Below are positions 1-6,203 of a stretch of 10,603 nucleotides of DNA, one piece after another (positions within the stretch are counted from its first letter, which is position 1; each line of letters starts with the position of its first letter). The stretch comes from CAYXVU01 sp964468725 (GTDB lineage: Bacteria; Acidobacteriota; Blastocatellia; UBA7656). The stretch covers positions 1 through 10,603 of the forward strand of contig CAYXVU010000210.1 in NCBI GenBank assembly GCA_964468725.1, written 5' to 3'. The notes below the pieces were generated by a model. That model was not told the origin of the DNA. It searched no databases and saw nothing but the letters and a program-made list of their open reading frames with translations. A program made the position numbers and the translations under genes.

Positions 1-741
1 GTCGCCGACACTGCGTTTGCTAATGAAGACCCCATTGGCAAACGCGTGATGTCCGTCAATGATGCCGCAACCCGCGAAGATTTCGAGCAACAGGCAAAAT
101 GGCCGAAGATCGTCGGCATTGTCGCTAACGTCAAACACTTCGGGTTAGAAGGCAGAGATGCGGCTGACCTCTATGTTTGCTACATGCAGCGACCGCGCCG
201 CACGAGCGATATGACCATCGTCTTGCGCACCCAAAACGATCCGAACGACTTGGTCGCTGCGGTGCGCAACGAAGTGCAAGGGCTCGATCAAAATCTGCCG
301 ATCAGTTTTGAAACAATGAATAGCGTATTCTCGCGCTCGATAGCCAATCGTCGGTACAGCATGATTTTACTCGGCACCTTCGCCGGGTTGGCTCTCTTGC
401 TTGCCCTGATCGGCATCTATGGCGTGATGTCATACAACGTCTCGCAAAACACTCGGGAAATTGGCATTCGAATCGCTTTAGGCGCGCAGACGCAAGATGT
501 TTTGCGGCTAATTATTGGACAAGGGTTACTGCTGACTGGCATTGGCGTCGGACTCGGATTGGGTGGCGCATTCGCCTTAACGCGACTGATGGCAAACCTG
601 CTGTTCGGCGTACCAGCAACCGACCCTCTGACCTTTATCGCGGTTGCGGTCATCTTGATGAGCATCGCCTTGTTAGCCTGTTATCTACCGGCTCGCCGGG
701 CTGCCAAAGTAGACCCGATGGAGGCGCTGCGCTACGAATGA
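1..741 (+). CDS. ADOP/MacB-type ABC permease, C-terminal part (5' end outside window)
   Basis: The reading frame is open from base 1 and ends at TGA 739-741, giving 246 residues of a larger inner-membrane permease; the ATG at 46 is internal, not a start. Residues 1-110 are the end of a periplasmic MacB_PCD-like domain (ANEDPIGKRV, then KIVGIVANVKHFGL). Residues about 120-246 are an FtsX permease domain with three hydrophobic segments (about 122-145, 173-194, 210-230), the cytoplasmic motif NTREIGIRIALGA between the first two, and the tail PARRAAKVDPMEALRYE. This tail is typical of ADOP permeases, which in full are about 800 residues and carry two FtsX repeats. Family knowledge links such permeases to MacB-like export or envelope work using a separate ATPase; substrate cannot be told. 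The next gene is a paralogue in the same orientation, and their C-terminal 130 residues are closely similar, suggesting tandem duplication. Confidence 0.93.
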   Translation, partial: VADTAFANEDPIGKRVMSVNDAATREDFEQQAKWPKIVGIVANVKHFGLEGRDAADLYVCYMQRPRRTSDMTIVLRTQNDPNDLVAAVRNEVQGLDQNLPISFETMNSVFSRSIANRRYSMILLGTFAGLALLLALIGIYGVMSYNVSQNTREIGIRIALGAQTQDVLRLIIGQGLLLTGIGVGLGLGGAFALTRLMANLLFGVPATDPLTFIAVAVILMSIALLACYLPARRAAKVDPMEALRYE

Positions 742-761
742 TTTCTCTGTCGGCTGTCTCT

Positions 762-798
762 TGCCAGTCGTCTTCCTTACCCTTAGCGACGATTGGCA
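762..798 (+). repeat. intergenic hairpin between the two permease genes
   Basis: Bases 762-772 (TGCCAGTCGTC) pair with 788-798 (GACGATTGGCA) as an 11-bp stem with a single G-U wobble and a 15-nt loop. It lies in the 91-nt gap between the two permease genes, about 35 nt before the second start codon. No T-tract follows, so it is not an ordinary intrinsic terminator. It could be an mRNA processing or stability element or a weak attenuator. The pairing is seen in the sequence; the function is not known. Confidence 0.45.
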
Positions 799-818
799 CG
801 GGGCAACCGACAACCGAC

Positions 819-824
819 GGAGGA
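819..824 (+). promoter_or_regulatory. ribosome binding site deciding the start of the second permease
   Basis: GGAGGA lies 8 nt before ATG 833. This strong Shine-Dalgarno match favours ATG 833 over the in-frame TTG at 761, which would add 24 residues unlike the family and would lie at the foot of the upstream hairpin. Confidence 0.8.
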
Positions 825-832
825 CAAAAACC

Positions 833-3241
833 ATGCTCACTCTGTGGCAAGACTTACGCTTTGCGATTCGCACCTTTGCGAAACAACCCACCTTCACTTT
901 CGTCGCTCTGCTCACACTGGCTCTCGGCATCGGCGCCAATAGTGCCATCTTCTCCGTCATCAATGGTGTCCTGCTCAAACCCATGCCCTACAAAGAGCCG
1001 GAGCGTCTCTTCAAACTCTGGGAATCGAAAGAAGGCGGCTTTCAAGGCACCATCTCCTATCCCAATCTCAAAGACTGGCGCGAACAGAATCAGGTCTTCA
1101 CTCAGATTGCCGTATATCAAACCGCTAACCTGTCTTTGCAAAGCCAAGACAACCCCGTGCGCCTGCGCGCCGCCACCGTCTCGGCAGGGTTCTTCGATGT
1201 CCTCGGCATCGCTCCGCAACTCGGTCGCACCCTGCGCGAGGGCGAAGATCAAACGGGCAACCATCGCGTCGCCATCCTCAGCGATCAACTCTGGCGCAAT
1301 CAATTCGCTGCCGATGTGACGATTCTCGATCACCCCATCCAGTTAGGCGGCGAGACCTTCACCGTCATTGGAGTGATGCCAGCAAACTTTCAATACCCTT
1401 CGCGGACGACGGAAATCTGGATTCCGCTTGTCATCCCACCTCAACAACAGCAGCAGCGCGGTAATCATTTTCTCTTCGGTTTAGGTCGTCTCAAAGATGG
1501 GGTAACGCCGGAACGCGCTCACGAAGAGATGAACGCCATCGCTGCGCGCCTGGCGGAACAGTACCCCGATGCACAGGCCGGTCGCGGCGTGTTGCTGATT
1601 CAAATTCAGGAAGAGGTCGTGCGCTCGGTGCGCCCTGCCCTGCTCGTCCTGCTCGCCGCTGTTGGCTTCGTGTTGCTCATCGCTTGCACCAATGTCGCCA
1701 ACCTCCTGCTCGCGCGGGCTGCCGCTCGCCGCCGCGAGATCGCCATCCGCCTGGCTCTGGGAGCCGGTCGCGGGCGGTTGATTCGGCAACTGCTCACTGA
1801 AAGCATTCTCCTCTCGCTGCTCGGTGGGATGTTCGGACTCTTCCTCGCCTATTGGGGAGTGAGCGGGTTGATTCGACTAGCAACGGGCATCTTACCCCGC
1901 GCAACTGAGGTTTCACTTGATTGGCGAGTGGCAGGCTTCACGTTGGGGGTAGCAGTGGTGACGGGCATCCTCTTCGGATTGGTTCCGGCCTTGCAAAGCG
2001 TCAAAGCGAACCTGCAAACCGATTTGAAAGAAGGCGGCGCCAGTACGGGCAGCCTGCAACGCAGTTTCGTGCGCGGTTTATTGGTCATCTCAGAAATCGC
2101 TGCGGCGATGGTGTTGTTGATCGGGGCGAGTCTGTTGCTGAAGAGTTTCCTCCACCTGCAACAGACCGACACGGGGCTGCAAGCAGAGAATGTCTTGACG
2201 ATGGGCATCTCGCTGCCGCAAGCAAAGTATGCGACACCGGAATCCATCACGAGATTCCATCAACAAGTGCTGGAACGCGCTGCCGGTGTTGCCGGTGTCC
2301 AGTCGGTCGGCATCATTAGCCTATTACCTTTACACTCATGGGGCTGGAACTCTACGGTTCAGATCGTCGGTGAAGCCCCGCCGCCGCCAGAAAGTTCCGA
2401 TTTTGTCGAAGTGCGAGCTGTCAGTCCGGACTATTTCCGCACCCTCGGCATCCCTGTCATGGCCGGACGAGTTGTGGATGACCGCGATCAAGCGCAAGCA
2501 GCCCTCGTCATCGTCGTCAATCAAGCTTTTGTGAAACGCTACGTGCCCGACGCCGACCCCCTCTCCAAATCGGTTTTGTATGACAACAAAACCTATCAGA
2601 TAGTGGGAGTCGTCGGTGATGTGCGCCAGTCGGGCATCCAACAAGCATCGCGCCCGGAGATGTACTGGCACTATGCTCAAGTGCCGAGCAATGGGTTAAG
2701 AAGTAGTGTGAGTTTGGTCGCGCGAACAATCGGAGAACCGACAGTTGCAACCACAGGCTTGCGCGAAGCGGTGTTGGCCGCCGATCCGGCACAACCGGTT
2801 TACAATGTGCTGACTATGGAAGCCGTGCTCGATAATGCCGTCTCCAACGAGCGCTTCAACCTAATCTTACTCGGCATCTTTGCCGGTCTGGCACTGGTAT
2901 TGGCTTTGATCGGCGTTTACAGCGTCATGTCTTATCTGGTTGTGCAAAACACCCGCGAAATTGGCATTCGCATCGCCATTGGCGCGCGCACATGGGATGT
3001 CTTGCGATTGGTAATCGGTCAAGGTGGATTGCTGGCACTGTTTGGGGTTGGCATCGGGCTGGGCGGCGCGTTTGCGCTCACCCGCTTGATGGAGACCCTA
3101 TTATTTGGCGTCGCAGCGACCGATGCCATCGTTTTTATAGTCGCATCGGTGTCACTCTTTGTGGTTGCTTTGACGGCCTGCGCAGTGCCTGCATGGAGGG
3201 CTGCGCGCATTGACCCGTTACGAGCATTGCGCCATGAATGA
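833..3241 (+). CDS. ADOP family ABC transporter permease (MacB_PCD-FtsX, duplicated)
   Basis: Complete 802-residue inner-membrane protein of the ADOP (acidobacterial duplicated orphan permease) type, at the usual family length. The N-terminus (LWQDLRFAIRTFAKQPTFT, then a helix at about 22-45 with LALGIGANSAIFSVING) is the classic start. Order: TM1; periplasmic MacB_PCD domain about 50-260; first FtsX repeat about 265-390 with the cytoplasmic motif RREIAIRLALGAGRGRLIRQ; a further TM at about 412-436; second periplasmic domain about 440-665; second FtsX repeat about 675-795 with NTREIGIRIAIGART; tail PAWRAARIDPLRALRHE. Family members are thought to act with a MacB-like ATPase in export or envelope remodelling, but 'orphan' reflects the frequent lack of an adjacent ATPase, and none is visible here. 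A run of five Gln (204-208) sits in the first periplasmic domain. It is probably co-transcribed with the upstream paralogue. Family is certain; substrate is unknown. Confidence 0.95.
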   Translation: MLTLWQDLRFAIRTFAKQPTFTFVALLTLALGIGANSAIFSVINGVLLKPMPYKEPERLFKLWESKEGGFQGTISYPNLKDWREQNQVFTQIAVYQTANLSLQSQDNPVRLRAATVSAGFFDVLGIAPQLGRTLREGEDQTGNHRVAILSDQLWRNQFAADVTILDHPIQLGGETFTVIGVMPANFQYPSRTTEIWIPLVIPPQQQQQRGNHFLFGLGRLKDGVTPERAHEEMNAIAARLAEQYPDAQAGRGVLLIQIQEEVVRSVRPALLVLLAAVGFVLLIACTNVANLLLARAAARRREIAIRLALGAGRGRLIRQLLTESILLSLLGGMFGLFLAYWGVSGLIRLATGILPRATEVSLDWRVAGFTLGVAVVTGILFGLVPALQSVKANLQTDLKEGGASTGSLQRSFVRGLLVISEIAAAMVLLIGASLLLKSFLHLQQTDTGLQAENVLTMGISLPQAKYATPESITRFHQQVLERAAGVAGVQSVGIISLLPLHSWGWNSTVQIVGEAPPPPESSDFVEVRAVSPDYFRTLGIPVMAGRVVDDRDQAQAALVIVVNQAFVKRYVPDADPLSKSVLYDNKTYQIVGVVGDVRQSGIQQASRPEMYWHYAQVPSNGLRSSVSLVARTIGEPTVATTGLREAVLAADPAQPVYNVLTMEAVLDNAVSNERFNLILLGIFAGLALVLALIGVYSVMSYLVVQNTREIGIRIAIGARTWDVLRLVIGQGGLLALFGVGIGLGGAFALTRLMETLLFGVAATDAIVFIVASVSLFVVALTACAVPAWRAARIDPLRALRHE

Positions 3242-3245
3242 ATCT

Positions 3246-3367
3246 CCCCGCCGCAAGCTACGGGGTATCAATCGGCAGTCAACTTCTAAGGTCGCTTGTG
3301 AAGCTTTCGTACTCGCAAGCAACTGGATAATTCTTTCGCAGCAAGCTGCGGGAAACTAACCCCGTAG
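3246..3367. repeat. cluster of short palindromes (REP-like) filling the intergenic gap
   Basis: The 140 nt between the permease stop and the DoxX gene hold several palindromes. CCCCG 3246-3250 pairs with CGGGG 3261-3265 around a GCAAGC core. GCTT-GTG-AAGC lies at 3294-3304, and GCTTG 3294-3298 can instead pair with CAAGC 3316-3320. CGCAGCAAGCTGCG at 3337-3350 forms a 5-bp stem with a CAAG loop. CTACGGGG 3258-3265 is the exact inverse of CCCCGTAG 3360-3367, so the outer arms could fold the whole cluster. GCAAGC occurs three times (3253, 3315, 3341). This resembles REP/BIME-type elements, but whether it recurs in the genome cannot be seen. GATAAT at 3326-3331 could be a -10 box, but no good -35 lies at normal spacing, so no promoter is claimed. 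The last hairpin could instead act as a transcription stop, though no long T-tract follows it. Confidence 0.5.
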
Positions 3368-3381
3368 AGAAATTAGAGACG

Positions 3382-3780
3382 GTGCAAAAAGAAGACAGCG
3401 GCATAGGCATTCTACGCATAGGAGTTGCCATTTTGCTTGGCATTCACGGCGTGACGCGCATCGTCATTGGGGGAGTTGTTCCGTTTGGAGAGTTTCTCAA
3501 CCTCAAAGGGTTTCCGATGGGAAGGGGGTTAGCGTGGGCGATCACCGGATTCGAAATCGTTGCGGCGTTGCTACTCCTGATGGGTCAGTTCATCATCCCA
3601 ACCAGCCTGCTCTTTATCATTGAACTGACGATGGGCATCGTTCTCGTACACGCTTCGGAAGGATGGTTTGTCGTCGGCGCAGGGCGCAATGGCGTTGAAT
3701 ACAGCGTGCTGCTGATCGTCTCCCTATTCGCGTTGATCGTTTCAACACGCAACCGAGCGAGAAGAAAGGAAGGAGAATGA
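3382..3780 (+). CDS. DoxX family small membrane protein
   Basis: A 132-residue polytopic membrane protein with four hydrophobic segments at about 8-28, 49-69, 71-90 and 106-121, the DoxX family layout. Recognisable features are the first helix RIGVAILLGIHGVTRI, the second helix preceded by a Gly/Phe-rich loop (LKGFPMGRGLAWAITGFEIVAALLL), and the motif GAGRNGVEYSVLL before the last helix, matching the G-x-G-G-x-EY pattern of the family. DoxX-like proteins are inner-membrane proteins of mostly unknown role; some are tied to quinone or thiosulfate metabolism, others to thiol/redox stress. Nothing here narrows that. The GTG start is chosen because no ATG lies upstream in frame and the first helix begins eight residues in; its Shine-Dalgarno is weak. 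The stop overlaps the next start as ATGA, so the two genes are probably translationally coupled. Confidence 0.85.
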   Translation: MQKEDSGIGILRIGVAILLGIHGVTRIVIGGVVPFGEFLNLKGFPMGRGLAWAITGFEIVAALLLLMGQFIIPTSLLFIIELTMGIVLVHASEGWFVVGAGRNGVEYSVLLIVSLFALIVSTRNRARRKEGE

Positions 3781-6203
3781 GGGCGAATTTTTTTCTTAGA
3801 CTGGTGATCGGGTTGAGCCTGCTCAGCCTCGGTTTGATGGCCGAGATTGATCGGGTTGCAGGACAGGCTGGCGGACGCGAGATGGAAGGAATCTATCAGG
3901 GTACGCTGGAAACGACGAGCCGAAAGTTGAGATTGGTACTCAAGATTACAGTGTCAAGCGATGGTAATCTGACGGCCACGCTCGACAGCCCCGATCAACG
4001 TTTGAAAAATTTGCCTTTAGAAGGTGTCATCGCACAGGATCAAGTGCTGAGGTTTGAATTTCGCGCCGGACAAGCGCGCTATCGGGGGCAGATTAGTACA
4101 GATGGGAACTCTATTGAAGGCGAGTGGTCACAGGCCGGGCAATCCCGCCCGCTCCATTTTTTACGAACCGACAAAGAGATTGAAATTGCAGCGCGTAGAC
4201 AGACTCCTCTCCCTCCATTTCCGTACCGGGTCGAAGAGGTTAGCTATGAGAACCGAGGAGCGAGTGTCAAATTGGCGGCGACGCTTACGCTGCCGCAAGG
4301 CAATGGGCCGTTTCCTGCCGCCATATTGCTGACTGTCGCTGGCCCCAATGACCGCGATCAAACACATTTCGATCACAAACCGTATGCGGTGCTTGCGGAT
4401 TACCTGACGAGACGAGGTATAGCCGTCTTGCGTGCCGATGATCGCGGCATTGGCGGTTCGACGGGCAAACTCTTCGAGTCCACCATCGCCGATTTCGCCG
4501 AGGATGCTTTAGCCGGGATGGCGTACTTGAAATCGCGTTCCGAAATTGACGCGCAGCGAATTGGCTTTATCGGCAACAGTGAGGGCACAATTGTGGGGCC
4601 GCTGGCGGCTATGCGCGCCGGAGATGCGGCCTTTGTTGTGATGCTCGGAGGATTGGGAGTAAGCGGCGCGCAAGCCATTCGCGGTCAGGTTGAAACGCTG
4701 GCGGCAGCGGAAAATTTCTCACCGGAGCAAATCCAAAAACTGCTTGCGCGAACGGATGCGTTATTTCAGATTCTCTTGGAAGAAAAAGACGACGCGAAAG
4801 CCATTGCGCGTCTGAAACCATTGCTCAATGATCGTCAGGTTGCGATGCCCGCCAGTTCGCGTATTCTCATGCCTGCCGATCTCGATGCACAATCGCGCTT
4901 ACTGGTCAGCCCTTGGTATCGCTATCAAATCGCTTACAATCCGAAACCCGTACTCATGAAATTACAGTGTCCGGTTCTGGCGATAACCGGCAGTAAGGAT
5001 TTGTTCCTCAATCCACAACAAAATCTGCCAGCGATAGAGGAAGCTTTGATGCAGGGCGGGAATCCCGATTTTACGATCACACAATTGCCCAATCTCAATC
5101 ATGTATTTCAAACGGCGAAGACCGGGAGCCCGGTCGAATATGCAACCATCGAAGAGAGCTTTTCTCCACTCGCGCTGCAAACCATCGGTGACTGGCTGGC
5201 CGCACGAATCTTACCCGCAAAGCAACCGCCTAGTAGTCAATCGCGCGCATCTCAGCCTGCGTCTCTTGCGGAAGGCGTCAGCCAAACGGTCTTCGATTTT
5301 CGGATCAGCTTTTGGCTGAATCTGCATCACGTTCTGTATGAGCAGGCGCGGCGGCAATCAGTGAATAAAAAAGCGGCGGGCGGCAGACAGCTACCCAATT
5401 TGATTGATTCAGCGAGGTTGACACAAGGGGAGCAGAAAGTATGGCAAGCGGCTCTCAGTTTTTACGAGGCTTCGATGATTCAACGCGATTTGCTCTTCGA
5501 TGACAGCATGACGGAGATCAAGTTGCGCCTGTCTGAACGCGCTCAGGCGGCAGACCTGCAAGCATCGGGGTTGCCAAAGGAGTTGGTTGTGGCGCTCGAA
5601 CAGGCTGCGCCGATTTATCGTCAACATTGGTGGCCGGAACATCAACAGGCCAACGATGCCTTTATTGAAAAAGCAAGCCAACTCATTTCACGCTTCGGCA
5701 GCGCCTTGCCGAAACAGCTTGAACGGCTCTTCCAAGCCAAATGGCCGGAGGGCAGGATCAAAGTGGATGTCGTTCGCTATGCCAATTGGGCTGGCGCGTT
5801 CACCACTAACGACCCGGCAACGCATATTACCATTGCCAGTTTGGATGATCGTCACAAAGACTACCTCGCCTTAGAAATCCTCTTTCACGAGGCGTCGCAT
5901 GCTCTGGTGGGAAATCAGATCGGAGCGGTTGGCGAGGGCATCGCACGCGAGTGCCGCGCACAAAACAAAACCGCACCCCGCGACTTATGGCATGCCGTCT
6001 TGTTTTATACGACGGGCGAAATGGTCAAACGGAGATTGGCGGAAGAGGGCATCCGCGACTATCAGCCATATGCCTACCGACAAGGATTGTACACACGCTC
6101 GTGGCCGCAATTGATTCGCCCGCTTGAGCAATACTGGCAACCCTACCTTGAGGGAAAAGTAACGTTCGACCACGCCCTACGCGATGTGGTCGCGGCTCTC
6201 TAA
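3777..6203 (+). CDS. exported alpha/beta-hydrolase fused to an HExxH metallopeptidase-like domain
   Basis: An 808-residue protein starting at ATG 3777 inside an ATGA overlap with the DoxX stop, with a purine-rich AAAGGAAGGAG stretch just upstream. Residues 1-30 look like a signal peptide (FFLRLVIGLSLLSLGLMAEI), so it probably acts in the periplasm or outside. Residues about 35-130 form a beta-rich accessory domain (EGIYQGTLE...LRLVLKI...IEGEWSQ). Residues about 150-480 are an alpha/beta-hydrolase of the dienelactone/S9-peptidase-like type: AGPNDRDQ, the LRADDRGIGGSTG stretch, nucleophile elbow GNSEG with Ser268, likely acid Asp408 (TGSKDLF) and likely His442 (NLNHVF). A Ser/Pro/Gln-rich linker (about 481-500) leads to a second domain (about 503-808) with NLHHVLYEQ and HEASHAL, where His704, Glu705 and His708 fit HExxH zinc binding; Glu720, His739 or Glu748 are candidate third ligands. 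Other members of the second family that I recall are stand-alone, so this looks like a fusion. Esterase, thioesterase or peptidase activity is possible; substrate unknown. Confidence 0.88.
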   Translation: MRANFFLRLVIGLSLLSLGLMAEIDRVAGQAGGREMEGIYQGTLETTSRKLRLVLKITVSSDGNLTATLDSPDQRLKNLPLEGVIAQDQVLRFEFRAGQARYRGQISTDGNSIEGEWSQAGQSRPLHFLRTDKEIEIAARRQTPLPPFPYRVEEVSYENRGASVKLAATLTLPQGNGPFPAAILLTVAGPNDRDQTHFDHKPYAVLADYLTRRGIAVLRADDRGIGGSTGKLFESTIADFAEDALAGMAYLKSRSEIDAQRIGFIGNSEGTIVGPLAAMRAGDAAFVVMLGGLGVSGAQAIRGQVETLAAAENFSPEQIQKLLARTDALFQILLEEKDDAKAIARLKPLLNDRQVAMPASSRILMPADLDAQSRLLVSPWYRYQIAYNPKPVLMKLQCPVLAITGSKDLFLNPQQNLPAIEEALMQGGNPDFTITQLPNLNHVFQTAKTGSPVEYATIEESFSPLALQTIGDWLAARILPAKQPPSSQSRASQPASLAEGVSQTVFDFRISFWLNLHHVLYEQARRQSVNKKAAGGRQLPNLIDSARLTQGEQKVWQAALSFYEASMIQRDLLFDDSMTEIKLRLSERAQAADLQASGLPKELVVALEQAAPIYRQHWWPEHQQANDAFIEKASQLISRFGSALPKQLERLFQAKWPEGRIKVDVVRYANWAGAFTTNDPATHITIASLDDRHKDYLALEILFHEASHALVGNQIGAVGEGIARECRAQNKTAPRDLWHAVLFYTTGEMVKRRLAEEGIRDYQPYAYRQGLYTRSWPQLIRPLEQYWQPYLEGKVTFDHALRDVVAAL
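5886..5900 (+). other. HExxH zinc-binding motif codons (HEASH)
   Basis: CAC GAG GCG TCG CAT encodes His-Glu-Ala-Ser-His at residues 704-708 of the hydrolase fusion. It follows a hydrophobic helix start (LALEILF), as in gluzincin-type active-site helices. The zinc-protease reading is an inference from the motif and its setting, since HExxH also occurs by chance. Confidence 0.6.

Noticed and set aside
761..832. TTG-initiated N-terminal extension of the second permease
   Set aside because: The extra 24 residues are unlike the family, and ATG 833 has a strong ribosome binding site at proper spacing and begins the canonical N-terminus.
738..1319. 193-codon plus-strand frame overlapping the second permease
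   Set aside because: Its composition (Ser, Pro, Arg and Cys rich, no domain) is that of an out-of-frame read of the permease gene.
854..1333. 159-codon open frame on the minus strand inside the permease gene
   Set aside because: It is antisense to a certain coding gene, rich in Glu/Asp/Gly as expected from a shadow frame, and shows no domain or ribosome binding site.
1441..1456. CAA/CAG run encoding five Gln in the second permease, considered as a microsatellite
   Set aside because: Too short and mixed in codons to call a repeat; it lies in a variable periplasmic loop.
3303..3331. Promoter for the DoxX gene using GATAAT at 3326-3331
   Set aside because: No acceptable -35 box lies at 15-19 nt spacing; the best upstream TTG hexamer is 24 nt away and lies within a palindrome.
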